Notes: generated by a model not told the origin, from the letters alone. DNA of 55,598 nucleotides from an uncultured Oscillospiraceae bacterium (GCA_949745795.1 CATKAZ010000112.1:1-55598); one strand, 5' to 3'; counted from the stretch's first letter, positions 1 through 8,804 are shown. Program-made: numbers and translations.

Positions 1-61
1 AAATTTATTATAATCAAAAGGAGTTATTTTTTCAAGACTGATAGCTTTAAGCTTTTCTGAA

Positions 62-84
62 CCCCCGGCCTAGCCGGGGGTTTT
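62..84 (+). terminator. Intrinsic terminator of a gene left of the window
   Basis: A perfect 8-bp stem (CCCCCGGC / GCCGGGGG) with a 3-nt loop is followed by TTTT on the plus strand. It lies before the first gene in the window and probably ends a plus-strand transcript that begins outside. I see no gene in positions 1-61. Confidence 0.75.
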
Positions 85-95
85 CTAAATACAAT

Positions 96-122
96 AAAAC
101 CGGAGCATTAATTTGCTCCGGT
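96..122 (-). terminator. Intrinsic terminator of the VanY-type peptidase gene
   Basis: The stem ACCGGAGCA / TGCTCCGGT has a 6-nt loop. Read on the minus strand it is followed by TTTTATTG, which fits termination of the minus-strand gene that ends at 195. Confidence 0.75.
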
Positions 123-194
123 TCTACTTATCATAAACTCTTAATTTTTTAATTCACCCCTTACGGAGCGCCTCTAAGGCAAAGAATTTTGTTC

Positions 195-1286
195 TCACTC
201 TGCTTCTGAACTTTTTGAATTATCTTTCGATTCTTTTGAATCAGAGTTTGATTCTTTATTATCCGATGTCGGTTCGGTACTATCCATAACAGAGGTTACT
301 ATAAAACCGTCAGTATTATTACCAGTAATTGTATATTCCCTTTCAGAAGGAACTGCGAGCATGGTAAAATCCAATTCTGTTATATCAGAATCTTCCGAAC
401 CGTTGGTATCTTTTGGATAATAATATATCTCATACTTTTTACCGTCAAAATTTTCAAATTCAAGATGTGATTCATTATAATTATATGTCTTAAGCTTTTC
501 AATATATTCTTCAAGACAAAGCTTGTTCTGATTCATATAGTAGGCATGAGGAATCCCTACATATCTGAAATGCCATGGACGGTAATCAAGACCGGTCTGC
601 TTTGTTTTTCCCTCCGGAAATCTTACCACATAACCGTATTTATAACAATTTTTAGAAAACCATTCATAATCCCCAGTACCGTCAAAATCAAGACTGTTTC
701 CTTCTTCATCTACGACATTTAAATCTACAGAATAACCGGTGTGATAATCACTGAATCCCGGCTTAGCAACATTATCCTTGTCCTCGGTACTGTCATAGAT
801 CTCCTGCTGATACTTGACTGAACGGTACCCACTGTCCACCATAATATCCTTATGACCTGTTTCTTCATTAAATGCTTTAAGCATATCGTTCAGCGCTTCA
901 GCGGCATCTTTTCTTATTTTTACATCTTTATCCAATACAGTATAATAATCCGCTTTCGCCTTTTCTCTTACGTCATACATGCTCACAAGATCGTCTTCAT
1001 TTCCTTTGTATTCAGTCTTATCATTAACAACGATCAAAGTGCCGGAATTAATTTTATCATTACCGGTAATCTCTGTCACATAAATTCCGGAGCTATCAGA
1101 CGGTTTGTTTGTGTCAGATGAATTTACAATGGTATCATCATTTTTCTTAGGATCAATATCTTTAAAATCCTTAGTTATTGTTTTAATACCAAAAATCGCA
1201 GCAGACGCTAAAATAACGGCAAGTCCGATATCTATAAGCCGCTTAATAATGTAAATATTTTTTCCTTCCTGTTTTGTTGCTCCCAT
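195..1286 (-). CDS. D-alanyl-D-alanine carboxypeptidase family protein (VanY, M15B), membrane anchored
   Basis: The C-terminal two thirds carry the M15B/VanY signature: DSGYRS, a PGFSDYHTGYSVDL stretch with the zinc His and Asp, and PWHFRYVG with the last His ligand. Family members trim the terminal D-Ala from peptidoglycan stem peptides. One transmembrane segment near the N-terminus (GLAVILASAAIFGIKTI) would anchor it outside the cell, and the C-terminal ~25 residues are a Ser/Asp/Lys/Glu-rich tail. The longest frame opens at 1313, but a TATAAT at 1328-1323 puts transcription start near 1316, so that start would be almost leaderless. The ATG at 1286 follows AAAGGG by 9 nt and gives 363 residues; I prefer it. 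The gene is monocistronic. Family call is firm; the exact substrate is inferred. Confidence 0.88.
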   Translation of the reverse strand: MGATKQEGKNIYIIKRLIDIGLAVILASAAIFGIKTITKDFKDIDPKKNDDTIVNSSDTNKPSDSSGIYVTEITGNDKINSGTLIVVNDKTEYKGNEDDLVSMYDVREKAKADYYTVLDKDVKIRKDAAEALNDMLKAFNEETGHKDIMVDSGYRSVKYQQEIYDSTEDKDNVAKPGFSDYHTGYSVDLNVVDEEGNSLDFDGTGDYEWFSKNCYKYGYVVRFPEGKTKQTGLDYRPWHFRYVGIPHAYYMNQNKLCLEEYIEKLKTYNYNESHLEFENFDGKKYEIYYYPKDTNGSEDSDITELDFTMLAVPSEREYTITGNNTDGFIVTSVMDSTEPTSDNKESNSDSKESKDNSKSSEAE

Positions 1287-1434
1287 ATAAAACTGCCCTT
1301 TCATAATAATCATGTTTTTTTCATTATACCATATTTCCCCCCAAAAATAAATACCTTTTTATTTATTTTCAGTAATTCATCACATTTCATTTGACAAAAT
1401 TATTCAAAAAATTGGTACTTTGGTATAATTTCTA

Positions 1435-1463
1435 TTGAAATTGACAAAAAAGTATGATATAAT
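1435..1463 (+). promoter_or_regulatory. Promoter of mscL
   Basis: TTGAAA (1435-1440), a 17-bp spacer and TATAAT (1458-1463) lie 31 bp before the mscL ATG. A ribosome binding site AGGGGG is at 1481-1486. Confidence 0.7.
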
Positions 1464-1493
1464 ATATTTAATAATTTTTTAGGGGGTTTTGTT

Positions 1494-1955
1494 ATGGACA
1501 ATAAAAAAAACAAACTCGGAGTTTCCGGAATCCTTAACGAATTTAAGCAATTTATATCCAAAGGCAATGTAATAGATCTTGCCGTTGGTGTTATTGTCGG
1601 AGGAGCATTTACTTCTATTGTGTCATCACTAGTTGACGATATGCTTATGCCTATTATCGGTACTATACTAGCCGGTATAAACTTCAAAGATTTCGGTATT
1701 ACAATTCCATGGGGAAATGAACCGTTTATTAATATCGGTAATTTCATTCAGGCAATTATCACTTTCCTTCTTACAGCTATCTGCGTATTTGCACTTGTAA
1801 AGATTATTAATCTCTTTTACAAAAAAGCTGAAGCACCTGCGCCGAAGCCTTCAAAAGAAGAAGAATTACTTACTGAAATCCGTGATTTACTTAAAGCACA
1901 AAACAGTAATATAGCTGAAATTGATAATAACACCGAAGAAACAAAATCCGAATAA
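1494..1955 (+). CDS. mscL: Large-conductance mechanosensitive channel MscL
   Basis: This 153-residue protein has the MscL layout: a short N-terminal amphipathic helix (FKQFISKGNVIDLAVGVIVG), the pore-lining TM1 with its Gly/Ala-rich face, a periplasm-side loop, TM2 (AIITFLLTAICVFALVKII) and a charged C-terminal helix bundle. Homopentamers in the membrane open under tension to release solutes during hypo-osmotic shock. ATG follows AGGGGG by 7 nt. The gene stands alone between its own promoter and terminator, convergent with the lipoprotein gene to the right. Confidence 0.97.
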   Translation: MDNKKNKLGVSGILNEFKQFISKGNVIDLAVGVIVGGAFTSIVSSLVDDMLMPIIGTILAGINFKDFGITIPWGNEPFINIGNFIQAIITFLLTAICVFALVKIINLFYKKAEAPAPKPSKEEELLTEIRDLLKAQNSNIAEIDNNTEETKSE

Positions 1956-1962
1956 ACAATTT

Positions 1963-1989
1963 AAAAGAGCGGTAAAACGCTCTTTTTTA
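1963..1989 (+). terminator. Terminator of mscL
   Basis: The stem AAAAGAGCG / CGCTCTTTT is followed by a run of T and lies just past the mscL stop. Confidence 0.85.
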
Positions 1990-1995
1990 TGTACG

Positions 1996-2023
1996 AAAAA
2001 AAGCAGCAGATAAACTGCTGCTT
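1996..2023 (-). terminator. Terminator of the cohesin-like lipoprotein gene
   Basis: The 9-bp stem AAGCAGCAG / CTGCTGCTT has loop ATAAA. On the minus strand it is followed by a long T run. It sits 12 nt past the stop at 2035, so the short C-terminal end of that protein looks like a natural end. Confidence 0.85.
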
Positions 2024-2034
2024 AAATTATTAAT

Positions 2035-2940
2035 TTAGCTAAATGTTCCCTCAAAATCAGCACCTTCACCGCCGCCAACATATTCCAGTGCATCTTTGTC
2101 ATATCCGAATCTAAATATACATGCTACAATACCCGGATTATTCTTCATCTGGAATCTAACTGTTACTGTATCACCAGGCTTACCGCTTACATTTTCAATC
2201 ATAATTTCCGGAGAACCGTCATTTCTAAATGAATTAGCTTTGGCATCAGAGCCTACTACTACCGAACCGTCAGTACCGTTAAATGCCACACCTTTTCCTT
2301 CCCAACATGAGAAGTCCATCCATTCAACTGTAATAGGATATGTACCGTTAGCTGTTCCCTCTTTAATTTTAAAATCAGCAGTTATAAATTCGCCGTCAAA
2401 TACAAAATTCTTCTGCTTTGAAATATCAAGCCACCATACCTGCATTATTTGCTTATCACCCTGCGTTGAATTATTATCTTCCTGACTGTTGTCATTTGGC
2501 TTACTGTTATTATCATCTACGCCCGGCATTATAACAACATCGGTTGTATTCAAAAGACTGGAAGCATCAATAGACGGTGTCACATTTTCATTTCCTCCGA
2601 CTGAGGATGAATTGCTGTCATTACCGGAATTACTATCATTTCCCCCATTGCTTGACTGTGAATTATCATTTCCGGAAGCATTCGAAGATTCACCTGAATT
2701 GTTACTTTCCACAGGATCCTCCTGGTTGTCAGCAGATTCATTAAACGGTTTTATAGTAAGATCTTGTTTTTGTAAAGATTGAATTTCCTCAGATGACAAG
2801 GTTGCGTTAGAATCAACATCAACCTGACCTACAGCCCCAACTGCACTTTCATTTTTACTTGTTTTATCAGAACATGCTGAAAAAGAAGCTGCAATGGCAC
2901 ATATAAGAGAAATTGCAATTAATTTTTTCTTTATATACAT
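2035..2940 (-). CDS. Lipoprotein with a circularly permuted cohesin-like module
   Basis: The N-terminus MYIKKKLIAISLICAIAASFSACS is a lipoprotein signal with the lipobox Cys. About 100 residues of Ser/Asn/Asp-rich linker follow. The last ~135 residues look like a cohesin-type beta-sandwich in the wrong order: first the usual C-terminal half (WWLD..., DFKIKEGTANGTYPITVEW, GSVVVG), then the usual N-terminal half (VSGKPGDTVTVRF, NNPGI, FGYDKDALEYVGG, FEGTFS). The start at 2940 is chosen because AAAGGAG precedes it and the signal peptide begins there; the longer frame to 3018 adds an unlikely leader. The stop is followed by a terminator. Cohesins bind dockerins; whether this one does is unknown. 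An eroded remnant of two tandem modules is the alternative. Confidence 0.75.
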   Translation of the reverse strand: MYIKKKLIAISLICAIAASFSACSDKTSKNESAVGAVGQVDVDSNATLSSEEIQSLQKQDLTIKPFNESADNQEDPVESNNSGESSNASGNDNSQSSNGGNDSNSGNDSNSSSVGGNENVTPSIDASSLLNTTDVVIMPGVDDNNSKPNDNSQEDNNSTQGDKQIMQVWWLDISKQKNFVFDGEFITADFKIKEGTANGTYPITVEWMDFSCWEGKGVAFNGTDGSVVVGSDAKANSFRNDGSPEIMIENVSGKPGDTVTVRFQMKNNPGIVACIFRFGYDKDALEYVGGGEGADFEGTFS

Positions 2941-2989
2941 TTTAGTATCTCCTTTTACAAAATAGATAAAATCCTTATTGATATTACAT

Positions 2990-3018
2990 ATTATACAATG
3001 ATTTTTTAACAATGTCAA
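2990..3018 (-). promoter_or_regulatory. Promoter of the cohesin-like lipoprotein gene
   Basis: On the minus strand TTGACA (3018-3013), 17 bp, TATAAT (2995-2990). Both hexamers are perfect and the -10 lies about 50 bp before the preferred ATG at 2940. Confidence 0.8.
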
Positions 3019-3046
3019 CCCTTTAATTGTGAAAAATAGACGAAAA

Positions 3047-4708
3047 TCAATCTGTAATCATATTATTTACAGCACTTACCAAAGCTTTTAATGAAGAGTC
3101 GATTATATCTGTAGCTATCCCAACACCCCAATAATTTTTACCGTTATTATCTTTTATACCAACATAAGAAACTGCCTTTGAAGTAGCTTTTTCCTCCATA
3201 GCATGCTCCGTATATGTATGCAGCACATATTCAATTCCCAGCATTTTTTTCATACATACACTAACAGCATTCAGTCTGCCGTTTCCATGAGCTTTTTCAT
3301 TTATAATCTTACCGTTAAATTCAATAGTAACATCCGCTTCAATGCCGTCTTTTTGGACATAATGTGCTTCTTTGAGCGAAACAGGAGTTTGCTTGTTAAT
3401 AAATGTCTTTTCAAATACTTCATAAACCTCTGATGACATTAATTCCCTATGAGCATTGTCCGAAACATTTTTAACTAAATATCCTACAGTTTCTCTCATG
3501 TTCGGAGGCATTACAATACCAAACTGATTTTCCAGAATATATCCGATTCCTCCCTTTCCCGATTGACTGTTGATTCTGATTACATCAGCTTCGTAAACCC
3601 TTCCTACGTCTTCCGGATCAATAGGCAGATACGGAACAGTCCAGTGCTGACAATTTTTCTCCTTACGCCATTTCATACCTTTCGCAATAGCATCCTGATG
3701 AGAACCGCTGAACGCTGCAAACACCAACTGACCGCTGTACGGCTGACGTTCGTACACTTTCATACCTGTAATACTTTCATAAATCCCTGTAATTTCAGGC
3801 AAATTTTCAAAATTCAACTCCGGATCAATCCCCTGTGAAAACATATTCATAGCCAATGTAACTATATCGACATTACCTGTTCTTTCGCCGTTTCCAAACA
3901 GAGTACCTTCGATTCTGTCAGCACCTGCAAGCAAACCCATTTCACTGTCCGCTACGGCACAGCCCCTGTCATTATGGGGATGTAAAGAAATTATCAGATT
4001 TTCACGATTAATCAAGTGGTCACACATATATTCAACCTGATTAGCATAAACGTGAGGCATTGAATGAGAAACAGTGACCGGTAAATTGATTATTACTTTA
4101 TTATCCGCAGTTGGTTCCCATATTTCAATAACCTTATTGCATATCTCAACGGCAAATTCCGGTTCTGTTCCGGTAAAACTTTCCGGAGAATATTCAAAGC
4201 TATAGTTTCCTGATGCATTTTCTCTGTACTTTTTACACAGCTCTGCGCCCATTACTGCTATATCGATAATCTCATTCTTTTCTTTTCTGAAAACCTGTTC
4301 TCTCTGTGCCACAGATGTGGAATTATAAAGATGAACTATAACATTTTTAGCGCCGTCCAGCGCCTCAAAGGTTTTCTTGATAATATGTTCTCTTGACTGT
4401 GTCAGAACCTGAATTGTAACGTCATCGGGAATTAGATTTTGTTCAATTAAAGCACGGCAAAATTCATATTCGGTTTCGGAAGCTGCCGGAAATCCTACTT
4501 CAATTTCTTTAAAGCCAATCTTAACCAAATACTTAAAAAATTCCAGTTTTTCCTCCAGCGTCATAGGATTTATAAGTGCCTGATTACCGTCTCTCAAATC
4601 AACGCTGCACCAAATAGGCGCATGATCGACGTAATCCTTATCAGCCCATTTCATAGGCGCATTTTTTACAGGAAAATACTGTCTGGTGTACTTTTCAAAA
4701 TTTTTCAT
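3047..4708 (-). CDS. leuA: 2-isopropylmalate synthase (type 2, LeuA2)
   Basis: The enzyme condenses acetyl-CoA with 2-oxoisovalerate in the first committed step of leucine synthesis. The TIM-barrel opens with APIWCSVDLRDGNQAL, where the metal-binding Asp of the DLRDGNQ motif is visible, and continues with FKEIEVGFPAASETEY and SLHPHNDRGCAVADSE, which holds the HPHND metal-site histidines. The C-terminal ~130 residues match the LeuA allosteric/dimer domain. At 553 residues it has the length of the long type-2 forms. The ATG at 4708 follows AAAGGAAG; the frame continues upstream to 4768 but runs into the T-box terminator. No other leu genes are in the window, so it is probably monocistronic and controlled by the T-box upstream. 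Confidence 0.95.
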   Translation of the reverse strand: MKNFEKYTRQYFPVKNAPMKWADKDYVDHAPIWCSVDLRDGNQALINPMTLEEKLEFFKYLVKIGFKEIEVGFPAASETEYEFCRALIEQNLIPDDVTIQVLTQSREHIIKKTFEALDGAKNVIVHLYNSTSVAQREQVFRKEKNEIIDIAVMGAELCKKYRENASGNYSFEYSPESFTGTEPEFAVEICNKVIEIWEPTADNKVIINLPVTVSHSMPHVYANQVEYMCDHLINRENLIISLHPHNDRGCAVADSEMGLLAGADRIEGTLFGNGERTGNVDIVTLAMNMFSQGIDPELNFENLPEITGIYESITGMKVYERQPYSGQLVFAAFSGSHQDAIAKGMKWRKEKNCQHWTVPYLPIDPEDVGRVYEADVIRINSQSGKGGIGYILENQFGIVMPPNMRETVGYLVKNVSDNAHRELMSSEVYEVFEKTFINKQTPVSLKEAHYVQKDGIEADVTIEFNGKIINEKAHGNGRLNAVSVCMKKMLGIEYVLHTYTEHAMEEKATSKAVSYVGIKDNNGKNYWGVGIATDIIDSSLKALVSAVNNMITD

Positions 4709-4755
4709 TGTATATTCTTCCTTTCTGTAATTATTGTCAGGAATGCAATTATAAC

Positions 4756-5020
4756 AAAAAAGCCTCACCTCTTATATATAAAGAGATGAAGCATAATACT
4801 CCACGGTACCACTCTTTTTGACGCAATTTTGCGCCCGCTCTTACTGCATCTGACAATGCATTTCTCTATAACGGGAGAACCCGTTTCAACCTAATAGCTA
4901 AAGCGTTCAGCGAACTGCTCAGGGAGGAGTTATGACCGTTTTGAAATACTGCTTTGCACCATACAGCAGCTCTCTGTAATTCCGTTCACGGTTTTATTTC
5001 CCGTCATTGCATTTATCTAT
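4756..5020 (-). promoter_or_regulatory. T-box leader of leuA
   Basis: The minus-strand leader carries the T-box sequence AGAGTGGTACCGTGG (near 4815-4799) that pairs with uncharged tRNA. It is followed by a terminator stem GCTTCATCTCTTT / AAGAGGTGAGGC with a T run (4792-4756). Upstream is a long stem I region with an AGAGAG element near 4975 and a candidate Leu specifier CTC in the stretch around 4930. T-boxes read tRNA charging, so leucine starvation should let transcription reach leuA. The family call is firm; the specifier codon is inferred from the downstream gene. Confidence 0.88.
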
Positions 5021-5026
5021 AATGTT

Positions 5027-5055
5027 ATAATATAATATTTTTGTTGTTTTGTCAA
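5027..5055 (-). promoter_or_regulatory. Promoter of the T-box-leuA transcript
   Basis: On the minus strand TTGACA (5055-5050), 17 bp, TATTAT (5032-5027). This puts the transcript start near 5020, just before the T-box stem I. Between 5056 and 5119 I see only AT-rich sequence. Confidence 0.75.
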
Positions 5056-5119
5056 GTGGTTTTAAAAAATATTTAAAGAAATTTTCATCAATTATTTCAA
5101 ATTTAAGTTATTAATTTAA

Positions 5120-5572
5120 CTATCTGTTTTTTATTCTGATTATAATTATAATCCCCGCTATTAAATATAATATAAAAATTGCTGCTGATAAGTATGAAAT
5201 AATTATATCCCATTTAGTAATAATATCTCCGTCACTATGTTCAAAGCTATTATAAACAGCCAGCGCTCGTTCTCCTTTAAAATCAATATTGTCATCACGG
5301 GCATGACACCTGGAAAATGTTATTGAATATCGGTTGTTACCGTCTACAGGTTCATCTAAAGACATTTGAATATTTATAGTTTCCGGATATGGTCTGTTAG
5401 GAAGCAAATAATCTGAAATATAAATTATCTCTCCCCATGAATGATTATCGTAAGTCAGATATTTAAAAAGATAAGTTACTCCCCACACTGTACGAACAAC
5501 TGCAACCATAAACATCAAAATTAAAAATCCCAAAAAAACTATAAATAATTTACTTTTCTTTTTTTCATTCAT
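5120..5572 (-). CDS. Hypothetical two-TM membrane protein coupled to mutS2
   Basis: I do not recognise this 150-residue protein. It has a hydrophobic N-terminal segment (LFIVFLGFLILMFMVAVV), a polar middle of about 75 residues, and a C-terminal segment (IIISYLSAAIFILYLIAGIIIII) ending in RIKNR. The middle domain is probably extracytoplasmic. Its ATG shares one base with the mutS2 stop (TAATG), which suggests translational coupling. The arrangement recalls small membrane proteins with a soluble extracellular domain, but nothing supports a function. Confidence 0.65.
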   Translation of the reverse strand: MNEKKKSKLFIVFLGFLILMFMVAVVRTVWGVTYLFKYLTYDNHSWGEIIYISDYLLPNRPYPETINIQMSLDEPVDGNNRYSITFSRCHARDDNIDFKGERALAVYNSFEHSDGDIITKWDIIISYLSAAIFILYLIAGIIIIIRIKNR

Positions 5573-7947
5573 TATTTTAACTCCACAATAGTAACTCCGT
5601 TTTCACCTTCACCGTAAAGTCCTAACCTAAAGCTCTTGACGGACTTCATAGATTTTAATCTCTGATGAATTGCCGTTCTGAGAATACCTGTACCCTTACC
5701 GTGAATTATTGTAACCATATTAAGTCCGGAAAGAACCGCATTGTCAATAAACGCTTCCATTTCATAAACACCCTCGTCAGCACTTTTACCTCTGATATCC
5801 AGTTCCATTGTACCGCGGCGTTCCATTTTGCTTTTAATATTTCTGGTAGATACAGGTTTACTTTTATAGGTTACCTTTTGTTCTTCTATAAGCTTTAACT
5901 GTATAACAGAAACCTTTGTTTTCATAATACCCATTTGTACATAAACGTTTCCGCTGTCATCAGGTTCACTGCATACAGTTCCTTTCTTATCTATATCACG
6001 AACAAGAACAGTATCTCCTTTTTTTAGTTTTCTGGGAAGCTTATAACCGTCGTCACGTTTATCCATAACAGGATTAGCACTGTCATACATTTTATTAAAT
6101 CTCTGCTTGCTTCTGCTTTTGGCATTTGCATACTTTTCAGCAAAATCTTTTTTATCCTTTTCTTTCTTTATAGACTCAAGCTCGTCAAGCAAGCTGTTAG
6201 ATTCGGCTTTAACACTTTCAATAATACTCATAGCCTGTAATCTGGTTTGTTCTAGCTGTTTTTCCTTGCTTTGTTCAAGAGAATTTAATTCCTCTTTCAG
6301 CTTCTGACGGGTTTCTTCAGATTGCTGCTTTATAAAACGCAGCTCCTCATTTTGACGTTCAAGTTCAACTCTAGATTGCTCTAGCTGTTCTACAACCTTT
6401 TCAAATCTTGTATTTTCCTCGCTTACTAAACTTTTAGCCTGTTCAATAACGTCCTCCGGCATACCTAATGAAGCCGAAATAGAAAATGCGTTTGATTTTC
6501 CCGGAGAACCTGTAATAAGTCTGTAGGTTGGTCTTAAGGTTTCCAAATCAAATTCACAGCTTGCATTTTCAACATCATTCTGTTCAATTGCATAAAGCTT
6601 AAGCTCCTGATAATGAGTTGATACCATCATTTTAGCTCCCTGACACTTCAATCGTTCGATTATTGAAATTGCAAGAGCCGCACCCTCTACAGGGTCAGTA
6701 CCCGAACCAAGCTCATCAAGAAGAATCAATGAATGCTCATCAGCTATATTTATAATTTCAATTACTTTATTTGTATGAGATGAGAAAGTAGACAAGCTCT
6801 GTTCAATACTCTGATTATCACCGATATCTGCAAGAATATTTTTATACACAGACACACTGCTTCCGTCGGACACCGGAATTAAAAGTCCGCACATTACCAT
6901 TGCAGACAGCAGTCCGGCAGTCTTAAGAGCAACTGTTTTACCGCCGGTATTAGGACCGGTAATAATAAGCGCCTGATATTCTTCTCCAAGACTAATATCA
7001 ATAGGAACCGCCTTATTTTGGTCTAACAGAGGGTGCCTAGCCTTATTTAATTTAAGCTTACCGTCGCATGTAACCATCGGCACAGACGCTTTCATTTTTG
7101 CTCCGAGATTTGCCTTTGCAAAATATAAATTCAGTTCTGTACAGACTTCATATCCTCTGATAATTTCTTCCGAAAATTCTCCGCACTCACGGCAAAGCTC
7201 TGTCAGGATTCTGTCGATTTCCTCCTGCTCCTGACTTTCAAGCATTCTTATATCATTATTAGCTTCCACAACCGCCATAGGCTCAATAAAAATAGTTTGT
7301 CCCGTAGCGGAAGAAGAATGGATAAGCCCCTGTATTTTGCCCCTATGCTCAGCTTTAACAGGTAGAACATATCTGCCGTCTCTTATAGTAACTATATTTT
7401 CCTGCAATGATTTCTGAACACTTTCGGATTTAATCATCCTATCAAGTGTATCACGAAGCTTAGCACCGGCACGGCTTATTTTTTTTCTGATAGCTGCAAG
7501 TTCAGGACTGGCAGCGTCTGAAATTTCCTCTTCAGATATAATAGAACGGTCAAGCTTTTCATAAAGATACTTGTTAGGTCTAAGTGAAGAAAACAGATAA
7601 TCAAGATCCGTTTGAATATTTTCACAATGTGAATACCAGTCAGACAAAGCAGTTATCTGACTTAAAATACTTTTTAATTCCAACAATTCTTTCAGTGAAA
7701 TTCTCGAACCCGAAGCCGCACGTCTAAGTGAAGCGCTTACATCCTTAACATTATAAAAAGGCGGTGTTCCGAAGCGTACTGAAAGATCAAATGCCTGAGC
7801 GGTTTTATCCATCTCACGGCACACCGTATCATAATCCGTACACGGCTCCAGTTCCAACGCCATTTGTTTAGTTTTTTCATTAGCCGCCAAACCGGCAAGC
7901 ATTTTTAATACCTTATGTAGTTCTAAAGTTTTATAATATTTATTCAT
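5572..7947 (-). CDS. mutS2: Endonuclease MutS2
   Basis: 791 residues with the MutS2 order: N-terminal core and lever, ATPase with Walker A GPNTGGKTVALKTAG and the LILLDELGSGTDPVEG Walker B/signature, a long charged coiled coil (residues ~520-620), and a C-terminal Smr nuclease domain (LDIRGKSADEG..., HGKGTGILR). MutS2 acts on stalled or collided ribosomes and restricts homologous recombination; it is not a mismatch-repair MutS because the mismatch-binding domain is missing. It starts 4 nt after the recO stop, so the two are cotranscribed. Confidence 0.96.
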   Translation of the reverse strand: MNKYYKTLELHKVLKMLAGLAANEKTKQMALELEPCTDYDTVCREMDKTAQAFDLSVRFGTPPFYNVKDVSASLRRAASGSRISLKELLELKSILSQITALSDWYSHCENIQTDLDYLFSSLRPNKYLYEKLDRSIISEEEISDAASPELAAIRKKISRAGAKLRDTLDRMIKSESVQKSLQENIVTIRDGRYVLPVKAEHRGKIQGLIHSSSATGQTIFIEPMAVVEANNDIRMLESQEQEEIDRILTELCRECGEFSEEIIRGYEVCTELNLYFAKANLGAKMKASVPMVTCDGKLKLNKARHPLLDQNKAVPIDISLGEEYQALIITGPNTGGKTVALKTAGLLSAMVMCGLLIPVSDGSSVSVYKNILADIGDNQSIEQSLSTFSSHTNKVIEIINIADEHSLILLDELGSGTDPVEGAALAISIIERLKCQGAKMMVSTHYQELKLYAIEQNDVENASCEFDLETLRPTYRLITGSPGKSNAFSISASLGMPEDVIEQAKSLVSEENTRFEKVVEQLEQSRVELERQNEELRFIKQQSEETRQKLKEELNSLEQSKEKQLEQTRLQAMSIIESVKAESNSLLDELESIKKEKDKKDFAEKYANAKSRSKQRFNKMYDSANPVMDKRDDGYKLPRKLKKGDTVLVRDIDKKGTVCSEPDDSGNVYVQMGIMKTKVSVIQLKLIEEQKVTYKSKPVSTRNIKSKMERRGTMELDIRGKSADEGVYEMEAFIDNAVLSGLNMVTIIHGKGTGILRTAIHQRLKSMKSVKSFRLGLYGEGENGVTIVELK

Positions 7948-7951
7948 AATT

Positions 7952-8704
7952 CTAATTTCCCAACGATTTATAAAATTCTAAAGTTTTAAATTCTCTGCCC
8001 AAATGTATAAGCAAATACTTCTCTGTCAATACGGAAAGCTTTTTCATATTTTTATCAGATAATTTGAAATTAAACAGTCTGTTAAAATCCGCAAATACTA
8101 TATGCCGCAGAGCATGTACCACAGACGCTCCGATTCTTATCAGAGTTTCATCATAAGAACCTTTAAAGCATTTATGACAGTAAAGCTTAGTGCTAAGCAT
8201 ATCAAAACACATATAATCAGCCGTATACGTCATACAAACCGGACAGCAGACTATATCCGGCATCATACCTATTTCAGTCATAAACCTCATTTCAAAAACC
8301 GATTTTAAAAAACTGCATTCCCTTTCTCCGTTTGAAAGGAAATGCAGAGTATTCAGTACAAGCCGCATAACATCTTCCCTCTGCTCGTTCTGACCTGCAA
8401 CATAGGATACCACTTCAGCAATATAATCTGCCAAAGCAAGTCTGTCAAGATCCTCTCTGATTTTATAAAAAAGTCTTACCGGCTCACAGCTGTCAAGATA
8501 ATATCTGCCCTTATCAGAGCGTATGGAAAAAGCTGAATAAGCAAAAAGCTGACTTCCGCCTGCATTTTTACTTATCATTTTTCTTCCGCCTCTGACAGAA
8601 ATTTCAATAACTCCCCGTTCCTTAGTAAGGACATGGATAAACTTATCATTTTCACCTACCGGATATTCCCTTATAACTATACCTTTGAGGGTTATCATCT
8701 CCAT
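7952..8704 (-). CDS. recO: DNA repair protein RecO
   Basis: The N-terminal OB fold (GIVIREYPVGENDKFIHVLTKERGVIEISVRGGRK) is followed by the RecO helical domain with a zinc-type four-Cys site (CCPVC ... YCHKC). RecO works with RecF and RecR to load RecA at gaps. At 250 residues the length is usual. The ATG at 8704 follows GGGGACATAA, a usable ribosome site inside the upstream yqzL reading frame; the second ATG at 8698 is an alternative. It lies between yqzL and mutS2 in an operon-like run. Confidence 0.95.
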   Translation of the reverse strand: MEMITLKGIVIREYPVGENDKFIHVLTKERGVIEISVRGGRKMISKNAGGSQLFAYSAFSIRSDKGRYYLDSCEPVRLFYKIREDLDRLALADYIAEVVSYVAGQNEQREDVMRLVLNTLHFLSNGERECSFLKSVFEMRFMTEIGMMPDIVCCPVCMTYTADYMCFDMLSTKLYCHKCFKGSYDETLIRIGASVVHALRHIVFADFNRLFNFKLSDKNMKKLSVLTEKYLLIHLGREFKTLEFYKSLGN

Positions 8705-8804
8705 TTATGTCCCCATCCTTTACTTCACGGTCAGCGGCTTTATATTCCAAGTAATCTTCTATTTTTCCTGTTGACATAAATACACTCCATTTTTCATCTA
8801 TCAT
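8652..8804 (-). CDS. yqzL: YqzL-like small protein overlapping recO
   Basis: This 50-residue ORF begins MIDEKWSVFMSTGKIEDYLEY, which fits the YqzL family (W-x-x-F-x-x-T-G-x-I-x-x-Y-L) usually encoded between era and recO in Firmicutes. The ATG follows ACGGAG by 6 nt. Its last 53 nt run inside the start of recO in another frame, so translation of the two may be linked. Function is unknown. The family call rests on my recollection of the motif and on synteny. Confidence 0.75.
   Translation of the reverse strand: MIDEKWSVFMSTGKIEDYLEYKAADREVKDGDINGDDNPQRYSYKGISGR

Noticed and set aside
1400..1747. 115-codon minus-strand ORF across mscL
   Set aside because: It is the reverse of a conserved channel gene with a clear promoter; no ribosome site.
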